Assembly (NCBI GenBank): GCA_026168455.1
Contig: CM047425.1
Coordinates: 93,809,580-93,873,579 of the forward strand
Direction of reading: 5' to 3'
Length of the DNA: 64,000 nt
Origin: Theocolax elegans
Lineage: Eukaryota > Arthropoda > Insecta > Hymenoptera > Cerocephalidae
The translations under genes and the position numbers were made by a program. The notes below the pieces were generated by a model. The model was not told the origin of the DNA, ran no database searches, and worked only from the letters and a program-made list of their open reading frames with translations. Shown here piece by piece: positions 23,729 to 32,829 of this stretch. Numbering within the stretch: the first letter of the stretch is position 1; every line of letters starts with the position of its first letter.

Positions 23729-23829
23729 TTGGCTTGTAAAGATCAATAAATTCATTTATCATATAACTTATAGTGTAAGAAAGCAATAAATTCTCGAATT
23801 TTTCTAATAGTTGGAAAATTCAAATTTTA
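23729..23829. repeat. 101-bp direct repeat flanking the insert, unit B, left copy
   Basis: The unit B counterpart of 21469-21569. Its partner is at 24269-24369. Between them lies the same 439-bp non-viral insert. Confidence 0.8.
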
Positions 23830-24343
23830 AAATTATATGGCATTGGATCACGAATATGCCTTATGTAACAAAATTCTGTCGATTAAGACATTAGTTCTAT
23901 GTAAGTGCGTTAGGGGGCTACCTGTTAATATGTGGCACTTATTAAAGATTGCTATCGGTAGGGCATATATACCCCATGTCTTCCTCGTCAGAATACAGCT
24001 GGTTTTCAAAAATTCTTTATCTGTAATTTGTATCTAGAGACGAGATGCCTGGACTCTACTGATGAGCCCACCAGGCATACTCAGGGTAAAATACAATTTT
24101 TTTTCCGTCTTATTAAGTTTTTATTAATTTTATACTACAATCAACTAAATTTTATATTTTTGTTGACTTAGCTTGTCTTATTCTTTTTTCAAACACTCAT
24201 CCTGTGAGATTTATAAAGTGGCTGGTATTAATACAGTCCGCCTTACTTGAGATGTGAGGAATGTTTCTTTGGCTTGTAAAGATCAATAAATTCATTTATC
24301 ATATAACTTATAGTGTAAGAAAGTAATAAATTCACGAATTTTT

Positions 24344-25723
24344 CTAATAGTTGGAAAATTCAAATTTTATAGTTAAAAACAATAATTGGAAGTGAATCGT
24401 ATAGTCGTCTCCTCCTTTTATGATCTTTTTAAGGTTATTCGTTGAAAACCTTATATGAGTTGACGTCGTTACTAAATAATTTAGCATTGACCCCATTTTC
24501 ACAACAAGTGATCGTATTCGATGCAAAATATTCCCCCCATATATTTTTGGGGCTGTCATGTCAAGCAATTCTGTTGTTATGGACTCAGGCATCTCATTTA
24601 TTTTTTCTGTAATTAATCTGTCTATTAATCTCACTATTCGTTTCCCTTGGACTCTAGCACTATAAAATTTTAACACATAAAGATTTAGAAGAGCTTTAGC
24701 TTGGGGAGTATTTGTTTTCATCCCGATGATCGGTTTATGGATTTTTTCTTCAGTGATAGCACCAATATAGGGTCTAAAAGGGCCTACCTCAAGTCCTGAA
24801 CTTTGAGCTATAGGACTATATCTAGGACTTAGCTCGATGATAATTCCTCTATCTTCTTCTTCTTGAGAGCATTCATCTCGCGATTTGATGGTACATTCGT
24901 TTATAGGTAATGATTTGGTGTCACCTATCAGATTTAACCCCCAGTGTGATAATCTCATATTATGGACAATTTCTGTTGGGAAATTACTTACTTCTAACGA
25001 GCAAGGAAGACTCAAATTCCTTTTTGGATACTTAACTCTATTATGTAATAGTGTTATTAATTTCTCATCCATCCTTCGTGATTTATATACAAAATCTATT
25101 CCATCTGTGTCTTGAGCTACCTTTGTAATCGTATTCACGCTTGTAAATCTGTTTCGCAGTTCCACAAGAATTCCATAATTAGAATTCCTCAATAACTCAT
25201 GAGCAAGTTGTAAATAGAGGGGCTTCACTGTGAGTAATATATTTATCATTTCGTGCTTATCCATATTAAAATTACTATCATAAAGTTCTCGAACTTCGGG
25301 GTTCGTAACATAATCAGATTTAAGGAATTGTTCTGTAAATTTTTTATACTCACCATCTGGTGATGGGAGTGATGGGATTCTCAAGGTTCTTATATCTTCT
25401 ATGAGTCGTGAGTGTGGAATTTTAAAATCAGGGTTCAGATCTATGAGATTGCATAGTTCAGAGTATTATGAATGATCAATTGACTCTAAAAATAAGTAAA
25501 AACCGATCCAGTAGACCAATTTATCATCGTATCCTCTGACAGTGTGGGAAAGGTAAGTGGATAACGGTATGCCACCAACTTCAGCAGGATAACAGAGTAA
25601 TAGAAGGATATTTGAGTCAGAGATAATGTGCTTAAGGTATCCTTTTCTTACAATAAAATTTGCTTGATTCACCTGATTTACAAGAAAACCGATATTGCCG
25701 CGCGAATCTCTTCTCGGCTTTGA
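24344..25723 (-). pseudogene. Viral L capping (PRNTase) domain and preceding block, unit B
   Basis: A frame open from 25723 down to 24344 apart from one stop (TAA at 25466-25468). The upstream part has the conserved GGIPLSTYL...RGY block seen after the polymerase active site in L proteins. The 346-codon downstream part (25384-24344) has capping motif A (RxxxW...GD at about 144-155), motif B YIGAIT at 206-211, HR at 288-289 and an FQ motif at about 332. Capping in these viruses transfers viral RNA to GDP through the histidine of HR. The frame is a fragment, starting after the polymerase active site and ending before the methyltransferase. Confidence 0.88.
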
Positions 25724-25727
25724 TTAG

Positions 25728-26372
25728 TGTGACGAGTTTAGTACCGCCGTTGTGTACGATATTTTAAAGTATTCCCGATTCTCGCTACGGTCTACACGTA
25801 CCGTGTTTAACGCGTATTTCGGTGATTACGTCGCGAATACAGATCTCTAGCGTGATCTCTTGCTGAATCAGCCTTGCTGCAATCAGCTAATAGTGTGACT
25901 GATCATCACATTATTGATTGCGCGTCCTCGCCAATCACAAGGATTGAAGCCAGTCTTCTCCTATTCACGTTTTAAGCTATCGGTAACACGTGGCCGGTTC
26001 ACGGAGTCGAGTTCGTCTCCTCCGAACGTGAATTCACACGCAATCGATCCCTAGATCGATTCAACATTACACTCATGCTCATTACACACAAATACATACA
26101 TATAACTCGCACCTTCACTTAACATATTTAATCTAATTAACAGCTTGTAATTCAAGGGGTTTTTATGCCGCAAGGCTTTTCCCCTTTTGAGCCAAATAAA
26201 TGAATGATTAACGGCTCAATTATATGTGTTTTTAATTAATTCCTTTTCTCCTCCATTACATTTTACATATTTTAATTATTCATAAAAATTATAAATAAGA
26301 CAAATTTAAACTATAAAAATTATATCAAACAATTACGTGTTCTGTTCATGTTGAAGAGAATACGACCTAACA
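25728..26372 (+). repeat. Probable BEL/Pao 5' LTR
   Basis: Begins TGTGACGAG, exactly where the open viral frame ends, and finishes ACCTAACA. It is followed four bases later by a TGG-starting primer site. It contains an AATAAA signal near 26193. No matching second copy is found in the window, so the left boundary rests on the TG...CA ends and on the viral frame stopping there. Confidence 0.55.
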
Positions 26373-26375
26373 TTT

Positions 26376-26395
26376 TGGTGCCTCCTGTGAGGTGC
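26376..26395 (+). promoter_or_regulatory. Probable BEL/Pao primer-binding site
   Basis: TGGTGCCTCCTGTGAGG directly after the LTR end has the form expected for a site complementary to a tRNA 3' end (TGG pairs with CCA). I could not assign the tRNA. Confidence 0.55.
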
Positions 26396-26731
26396 GAGTT
26401 TCGCAACAATAAAAAAGTGTCAAGGTGTGAGTACCATATTGTGTACAGTGCAATATTGTGATTTTAATTATTTACAAGCTGTCCGTCGCTTCCACAAGGA
26501 CACTTTGGGACCAATCGCCATCTGCAGCTGCATTTCAACCAGATCGACTACATCGTAAAGCTAAGTCTATTTAATTAAACAATATTATTTTGTTTTAATT
26601 ATTTCGAATTTTCCGTTTTATTAAATAATTCTTTAATAGTATGTAACGGTATTTTAATATATTAACATATATCGTTATTTATTAAATTAATAATTATATT
26701 AATCAATAAGCATGTTAAAGACTATATCTCG

Positions 26732-27638
26732 TGAGGAGGTTGGAAATGGGAAATCTTTGGCATAACTAATAATTAACAAAATACGACCGGATACGGATAA
26801 CTAAACGAACAAACTTTATTTACTAATAATAAATACAAATTATGTAAATTTTTAATTATATATATATTCCTTAACAATTACGCGCACGTTGCTAACTTTA
26901 TCGACCGCGTGGTACACAAATCCGTTCGACCGTTAATATGGCGTCGGTTTAGCCTCGCGTACCTTGATAGATACGCGCCAGCATCACCGTGGCGCCGATA
27001 TTATTGAATATAAATAAATACTCAGGTCGTCACCACACGCACCCGGTCGCACTGCCTTTCGGCGTGCGGGATCAGGGCAATGCAGGAGAACCCACTGAGT
27101 AAAATATAATAATAACAGATTAAAATGATAAAATTATTTTTACCGGAATCTTACACATGATACTCGGCTTCCTCATAGTGATAATAGATACAACTAATTA
27201 CTAATGGACATCCTCAGCATGCGCCGAAAAATCGCGATGTCACGACAACATGTCAGCCCGCGCGAAAATCAAAAACATACATTGAGTGAATGCAGGTGTT
27301 CATTGCAGACACCTCCTAACACCCAACATGTAGCCTCCACCTCCATGATCTCGATACGCACTCAAGAATCCCCTCCACAAGTGTTTTCTACTCGTGGAGG
27401 CACGAATCACATTCCAAGCGCAGCACGGGTTGCAATACCACTCATTTATTATACATTACATTAATTCTATTTAAATGACTATTGATAATTCCAACAATTA
27501 ATATCCGCAAATTCAATTCTAGTCTTAATATTAAATCTATCACGATTCGCTTATATCTAATGTTCTATAAATACTAATTTATATCGTATATCTGTCTCTG
27601 TCGCTCATTAAAGGCTTAACGACAAAGACAGAAAATCA
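26732..27638 (-). repeat. Possible LTR of another retrotransposon, in the BEL leader
   Basis: On the minus strand this 907-bp stretch starts TGATTTTC and ends CCTCCTCA. A purine tract, CTGGGGGGAGAG, lies directly upstream (27639-27650), and an AATAAA signal lies near its far end (about 26820-26830). This is the layout of a 3' LTR with its polypurine tract. No partner LTR or clear target duplication was found, so it is tentative. Confidence 0.4.
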
Positions 27639-28035
27639 CTCTCCCCCCAGGTGATAATTCGCCTCACCTGGGTCATGTTCCTGGAGAGGTCGCACCTACC
27701 ACCATGTATACAGGAAAGGAAGCGTCGTCTGCGCGTGGGGGAAGTCGCGCATCGCATACGACAACATGGCCGACCTCGTCTCCGCGACTACACGTGTAGT
27801 CTGTTTCGCGAAAAGCCTCCGGTGTAACGACACCGTCGAGGCCTTCTCCCGCGTATTTATTAGTTAATATTTAGAATCGGGATCATTTATTGACATGCAA
27901 TGTCACAAGTATTAAATAAATAAATAATCGGTTTCAATTTTACACAAGACTAAATTGTAACGCCGCATGCACTTTATCGTTTTTTATCGGTTATAACTCG
28001 TGTTTCTAATATAATAATTCTAAATACTTCATACA
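27639..28035. other. Non-coding stretch before BEL gag
   Basis: GC-richer near 27640-27860, AT-rich after. The first part may be residual internal sequence of the minus-strand LTR element and the second the BEL leader. I see no gene. Confidence 0.4.
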
Positions 28036-28901
28036 ATGTATTCCGAATGGCGTATTCCTCAAATTAATCAAAAACGTACATCTTTAAAGTCGGAAATTAC
28101 TATTATAAGTACCGCGATTACACATAAAAAAATAAATCGGGTTAACGCGAAATTACGTCTTACTAAATTAACTGAATCGTTTAACGCTTTTGAGGAATTA
28201 AATGACGAACTTGCAATATTGGATCCGTCAAATGAAAAACTTGATGAATGGCCGATTATTCAAGATAAATATTATGAACTCGCGACTAAAATAGAGACGA
28301 TGCAATCGGATGATGGAGAGATCGAAAACAGCGTTACCAGTCCCGCAGGAAATTTATCTTTTTCGGAGAAACAAAGGACGTTAAACCTACCGGTAGCCGA
28401 GTTACCTGATTTTTCGGGAGACCATGAACAGTGGTTATCTTTTAAAAATACCTTTTTAACTATGGTAGACTCACGCGCTGATATCGATAATTTAATTAAA
28501 TCAAATTCCGCGACACATTTAAATCTTTGATTCACGAAAATCCATCGTTGAGCAATATACAAAAATTTCATTATTTAAACTGTACACTAGAGGATGATGC
28601 TGCACGAGCCAGTCAGGCCTTAGGTATTTCGGACGTTAATTATTTACTAGCTTTGAATAATTTCAAATCTCGATATGAAGATACGAACTCCCTTCTTCAT
28701 TATCATATGCGTAAACTCTTCGAATTCCCTGCTTTAACTCGGGACTCTCCAACAGAACTGCGGCAACTCATCGATAATACAAATAATCATTTGCTTGCAT
28801 TAGGAGCTTTAGAAGAAAAAACTGAATTTTGGGACTCAATAATTATTTACTTAATAACTAAAAAATTAAATACAGCATTGAAACTTGAATCGGAATCTTA
28901 A
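28036..28901 (+). pseudogene. BEL/Pao gag, frameshifted
   Basis: Two overlapping frames (28036-28530 and 28527-28901) form one gag of the type carrying the DUF1759 domain, with the typical motif LPVAELPDFSGDHEQWLSFK at about residues 117-136. The frames are offset by two bases near 28520, a frameshift. After ALKLESE the sequence jumps to the segment before integrase, marking the internal deletion. Gag forms the particle in which reverse transcription occurs. Confidence 0.85.
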
Positions 28902-30130
28902 GAGTCGGTAGCAGATTAAAAAATGCTCCTTTGCCTTACAGTGAAAAACATCCAATAATTCTCTCATCAAAGCATAAATAGGCTCATTTAATTATTAAGT
29001 ATGAACATTTACGATTGTTACATGCTGGCTGTCAATCGGTCATTGCTTTACGCAAGCAGTATTGGATTATTTCAGCAAATAATGAGACAAAACGCATTAT
29101 ACGGCAATGTATTAAATGTTTCCGGGTACGACCATCGGAGCCAGCCTACATTATGGGTGATCTACCTGCTTCTCGTGTTACGCCAATACGAGCATTTTAC
29201 AACACTGGAGTTGATTATGCTGGTCCTTTCTTAATTAAAGAAAAAATTCGTACGCCTACATTAGTTAAAACATACATATGTATATTTGTTTGTTTCAGTA
29301 CAAAGGCGGTACATATAGAATTAGCACGCGATCTTTCTACTGATTCGTTCTTAAATTGCCTTAAGAGAATTATTTCGCGCCGGGCTATTTGCAGAAATAT
29401 ATACTCTGATAATGGAAAAAATTTTCTTGGAGCAAAAAATGAGTTAAGTGACCTTAAGAATTTGCTAGAAGAAAAAAATTTTAAAAATTAAATCAGTAAA
29501 AACCTATCGAATATGTATATTAATTGGCATTTTATTCCGCCGCACGCTCCACATTTCGGTGGCTTGTGGGAAAGCGCTGTAAAATCAGCTAAATATCACC
29601 TAAAACGTGTCGTCGGAGAAACAAGATTAACTTACGAAGAATTTTATACACTGCTAACCCAAGTCGAGGCTTGTTTAAACTCTCGCCCTTTGACCCCATT
29701 ATCCAACGATCCTAACGACCTCTCTCCCCTTACACCTGGACATTTCCTTATTGGAGATTCATTAATAAGCCTACCACAGGCTGACCTGCATAATATTAAT
29801 TCACATCGTTTAAATCGATATCAATATTTACAACAAATGTTACAACATTTCTGGCAGCGATGGCAGCACGAGTATCTGCCTCAACTACAAAAAAGGGTTA
29901 AGTGTGTAAAGACCAAAAATGACATTATTAAACCTGGAATCATGGTACTTGTGCAGCAGGATAACATGCCGCCTATGCAGTGGCCCCTAGGACGCATAGT
30001 AGATGTACACCCAGGAAAGGACAACGTCAGTAGAGTAGTATCAATTAGAGTTTCTCAGGGCGTCATAAGACGGCCTCTAACTGAAATAGTAGTTTTACCT
30101 ATCGGGCATTGTGAAGATCAAATTAATTAA
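28901..30130 (+). pseudogene. BEL/Pao integrase and C-terminal DUF5641 region, with stops
   Basis: One frame runs from 28901 to 30130, broken by TAG at 28976-28978 and TAA at 29489-29491. It holds RVGSRLKNAPL (the usual lead into integrase), an H2C2 zinc-binding segment (LLHAG...QCIKC), the integrase core with GVDYAGPF and YSDNGKNF aspartates and GGLWESAVK with the glutamate, then the DUF5641 domain (MQWPLGRI...). The catalytic residues survive, but the stops prevent a full product. Confidence 0.88.
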
Positions 30131-30398
30131 CATAATTACAATAATTCATTATTTTTGTATACCATTTATATAATAGATAGAAAATTATCTTAATGTACAG
30201 AGATATATTACTTTATGAACAATTGAATTATATAAGCTCTTGTCATTTTAATTAACGTAGTATTCAAGTAACTTGTAATCACATTCATTTTCTTTTTTAT
30301 ACTGATTCGACTTTAATGTACGAAATTCAATAATCAATGAATGACAATTAATTGCACATATATCTGTATTGAAAGATACTCTTTCAAGGCGGGCGGTA
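30131..30398 (+). other. BEL/Pao 3' untranslated region
   Basis: AT-rich sequence between the pol stop and the LTR. It ends with a purine-rich AAGGCGGGCGGTA (30386-30398) that serves as the polypurine tract. Confidence 0.6.
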
Positions 30399-30880
30399 TG
30401 TTTGAATTTATTTATGTATAGGTACAAAGAATTTACTCTCTATAGTTTATAGTATGAAACCCTAATAAATGAAAGGGATTATTTAATAAGCTGTTCGGAT
30501 GACTAAATTTCTTTATTTTTTTTTTTATGTATATCATAAACCCGCATGTACGGACGTGTCAAAAAATTATCTGTGAAGATTAAGTTTATATACTCATTTT
30601 CGACAACCGGACAAAACAGATTTTCTTTACTATTATTTGTATGTAGGGTGAACCCAGTGGAGATCCGCAACGTTCGCGATCGATACCGAGAAGAGACCAT
30701 CACGGAGAGAGGAATAAGACGAGATTTCGATTCAAACCCACTTGCGTATATAATACTCCGTTCCCTCCCCCGTCCCCTAAAGAAAAGTTACTTCTTTCGT
30801 TCGAAGTACGGTTTTACTCGTGATTGGCGATTCGTCGAGGTCAGTGTGTTTTTCTTGCCTTTTAATTTATTCGCAGCTGT
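30399..30880 (+). repeat. Probable BEL/Pao 3' LTR
   Basis: Starts TGTTTGAATT directly after the polypurine tract and contains a possible TATA box (GCGTATATAATA, about 30744). It runs into the inverted end of repeat X, so its 3' end may be truncated. It does not match 25728-26372, so the two LTRs probably come from different elements. Confidence 0.5.
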
Positions 30881-31018
30881 ATAATCAATTAAATTAAATT
30901 TGGCTAATTCAACGGCTCAAAAGTTTAGGTTCTACAAAGTCACAATTGTCTTAACTATAAAGTTTTATACCTCTCGTCCAAATAGTGTTACGAATACTTG
31001 TTGGAGCGCGTTCAAAAG
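30877..31018 (-). repeat. Inverted end of repeat X
   Basis: Near-perfect reverse complement of 35989-36132, from the AATTAAATTTGGC end to GCGCGTTCAAAAG. Its inner side joins BEL/Pao integrase sequence at a TTTTGAAC-like junction. Confidence 0.85.
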
Positions 31019-31870
31019 ACATGTGTTGGTATTGCGAAGCGGCTTGTGAAGCGTCTAAACGCGCCTAAAAAACCTTAGGTAGTCAAGTCGCTTACGATCT
31101 CGATATGCACGGCTTTTGTTGCCATACATATAAAAACGCATCCGTACACCTTCACGCGATTACGGTTTTGGTATTTTTTCTCTTTAATAAATAAGGGACC
31201 GAAAAAATCTATTCCCGTGTTCGCGAAGGCACCAGCTTCTTCAACTCTGGAAGCAGGTAAATTTCCCATACGACTTTGTAATGGAGTATGTCGTCGTCGA
31301 ATACAGTTAACGCATCGTCGCACAATTTTGCGTACTTGGTTTTTTCCGTCAAATAACCAAAATCGATGACGAATAGCGTATAAGGTGCTCTGTATACCCG
31401 CATGATATGTACGGATATGTAACTCGCGAATTATTAGATCAGTCACGTGATGTCAGGACGGCAAAATAATCGGATATACAGAGCACCTTATACGCTATTC
31501 GTCATCGATTTTGGTTATTTGACGGAAAAAACCAAGTACGCAAAATTGTGCGACGATGCGTTAACTGTATTCGACGACGACATACTCCATTACAAAGTCG
31601 TATGGGAAATTTACCTGCTTCCAGAGTTGAAGAAGCTGGTGCCTTCGCGAACACGGGAATAGATTTTTTCGGCCCCTTATTTATTAAAGAGAAAAAATAC
31701 CAAAACCGTAATCGCGTGAAGGTGTACGGATGCGTTTTTATATGTATGGCAACAAAAGCCGTGCATATCGAGATCGTAAGCGACTTGACCACCGAAGGTT
31801 TTTTAGGCGCGTTTAGACGCTTCACAAGCCGCCGCGCAATACCAACACATGTCTTTTCGGTCATCGGGAT
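31014..31870. repeat. Palindrome of BEL/Pao integrase sequence
   Basis: The arms 31014-31395 (minus-strand coding) and 31478-31858 (plus-strand coding) are reverse complements with about five mismatches, separated by about 82 bases. Each arm encodes the H2C2 zinc region and the first part of a BEL/Pao integrase core (RCVNCIRRRHTPLQSRMGN, NTGIDFFGPLF). It belongs to a different BEL lineage from 28901-30130. The structure could fold into a long hairpin. Confidence 0.9.
31075..31446 (-). pseudogene. BEL/Pao integrase fragment, left palindrome arm
   Basis: A 123-codon fragment with the H2C2 zinc segment and the first catalytic aspartate block (TGIDFFGP). A stop replaces a glutamate codon present in the other arm, ending the frame after VSDLTT. 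It also covers the unpaired centre, so it extends about 17 codons further upstream than the other arm. Confidence 0.85.
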
Positions 31871-31877
31871 GTATTAA
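31478..31877 (+). pseudogene. BEL/Pao integrase fragment, right palindrome arm
   Basis: Encodes the same zinc and integrase region and continues to RRAIPTHVF. The second catalytic aspartate motif expected next is not legible (SVIGMY), and the frame stops at 31875-31877. It is a dead fragment that joins repeat X near 31920. Confidence 0.85.
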
Positions 31878-32829
31878 CACTTGTCGGTACATTTTTTGTA
31901 TATCCGCGGTAATTACATATTTTTGTATGCCAGTTGATGAAAAATTCAATTTCTTTGTACACAATTTTCTTTACAATGAGAAAAATTCTTGGATTATTTG
32001 ATACAGAAGATTACGAATAATATTAATTGAGATTTGAAGATATGACTTCTATTTTTCTATTTTAATAATTTTTTTATTACATTTTTCATATAGATGTGTA
32101 CTTTTTTTATTACACAGATATATTAATTTTTTAACTAGCTATAACTATAGTTATATAAGTTTCAATCAGAAAAGAATAATAGTTTTTGAAATGTTGTAAC
32201 ATTTTGTTTTAAATAATTAAATAATACTATATTTGAGTAATATATTACATATAAGATCGACACGAAATTGGAAGCTACGTGTCCATTAATTGGCAACGAT
32301 TTTTTTAATTTTTATTTGCAGTACATTATGACATTGTTGTGGGAGATGGTTTTCTACCTGTCTCGAGGTTGTTCGCATGAGCAAAGCAAGTGAGAACATC
32401 GAGAAAGGTAAAAAAAACATTTTCCACAATAGTTTCACACGATATTTTATAGCATTAGAACCTCAAAATCTGCAATGAAATTGGGGCTTTGAGGTTAAAA
32501 TGTTATAAAGATAATTTTTATTTAAGATAATAAAAATAAATTTTTATTTAAAATAAGGTTATTTCTATTCTTTTTAAAACGATATTTTTGAAAGCGATGA
32601 ACAAAAGTTTTAACTCAAAAAGATTTTTTTCGTGTTTTTATAAATATATTAAAGTTTTAAATTTGACCGTAACGTAATCAAACGTTAGGGCGTTTTGAGT
32701 AAGTTTTCTCTGATACATAACTAAAAATAATACATTTTTAACCTAGTATGTACTATAAATGTAGTTGTTTATTTATTACGTGGAACCTAGAAAAGCCTTT
32801 TTTGTTAAATCTAACTCTAACTATAAACT

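Larger units (their letters stand above)
20824..25727 (-). mobile_element. Endogenous viral element: mononegavirus-like L gene fragment, tandemly duplicated
   Basis: Minus-strand DNA encodes part of the large polymerase protein of a non-segmented negative-strand RNA virus: the mRNA-capping (PRNTase) region and the connector that follows it. Two head-to-tail units are present (about 20886-23145 and 23146-25405). Capping-domain motifs are visible, but the polymerase GDNQ region and the methyltransferase are absent. There are in-frame stops and a frameshift, so no functional polymerase is encoded. Such copies arise when viral RNA is reverse transcribed by host retroelements. I place it at the level of Mononegavirales; related negative-strand orders are possible. 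Confidence 0.85.
26373..30398 (+). mobile_element. BEL/Pao retrotransposon internal region, deleted and interrupted
   Basis: Internal sequence of a BEL/Pao element: a leader, gag (28036-28901), the last residues before integrase, integrase (28901-30130) and a 3' untranslated tail to a polypurine tract. Protease, reverse transcriptase and nearly all of RNase H are missing at a single junction near 28900. A separate LTR sits in the leader. The element is dead. Confidence 0.8.

Noticed and set aside
31209..31662. Two identical frames on opposite strands containing VIDFGYLTEKTKYAKLCDD
   Set aside because: They are out-of-frame shadows of the BEL/Pao integrase fragments in the palindrome arms.
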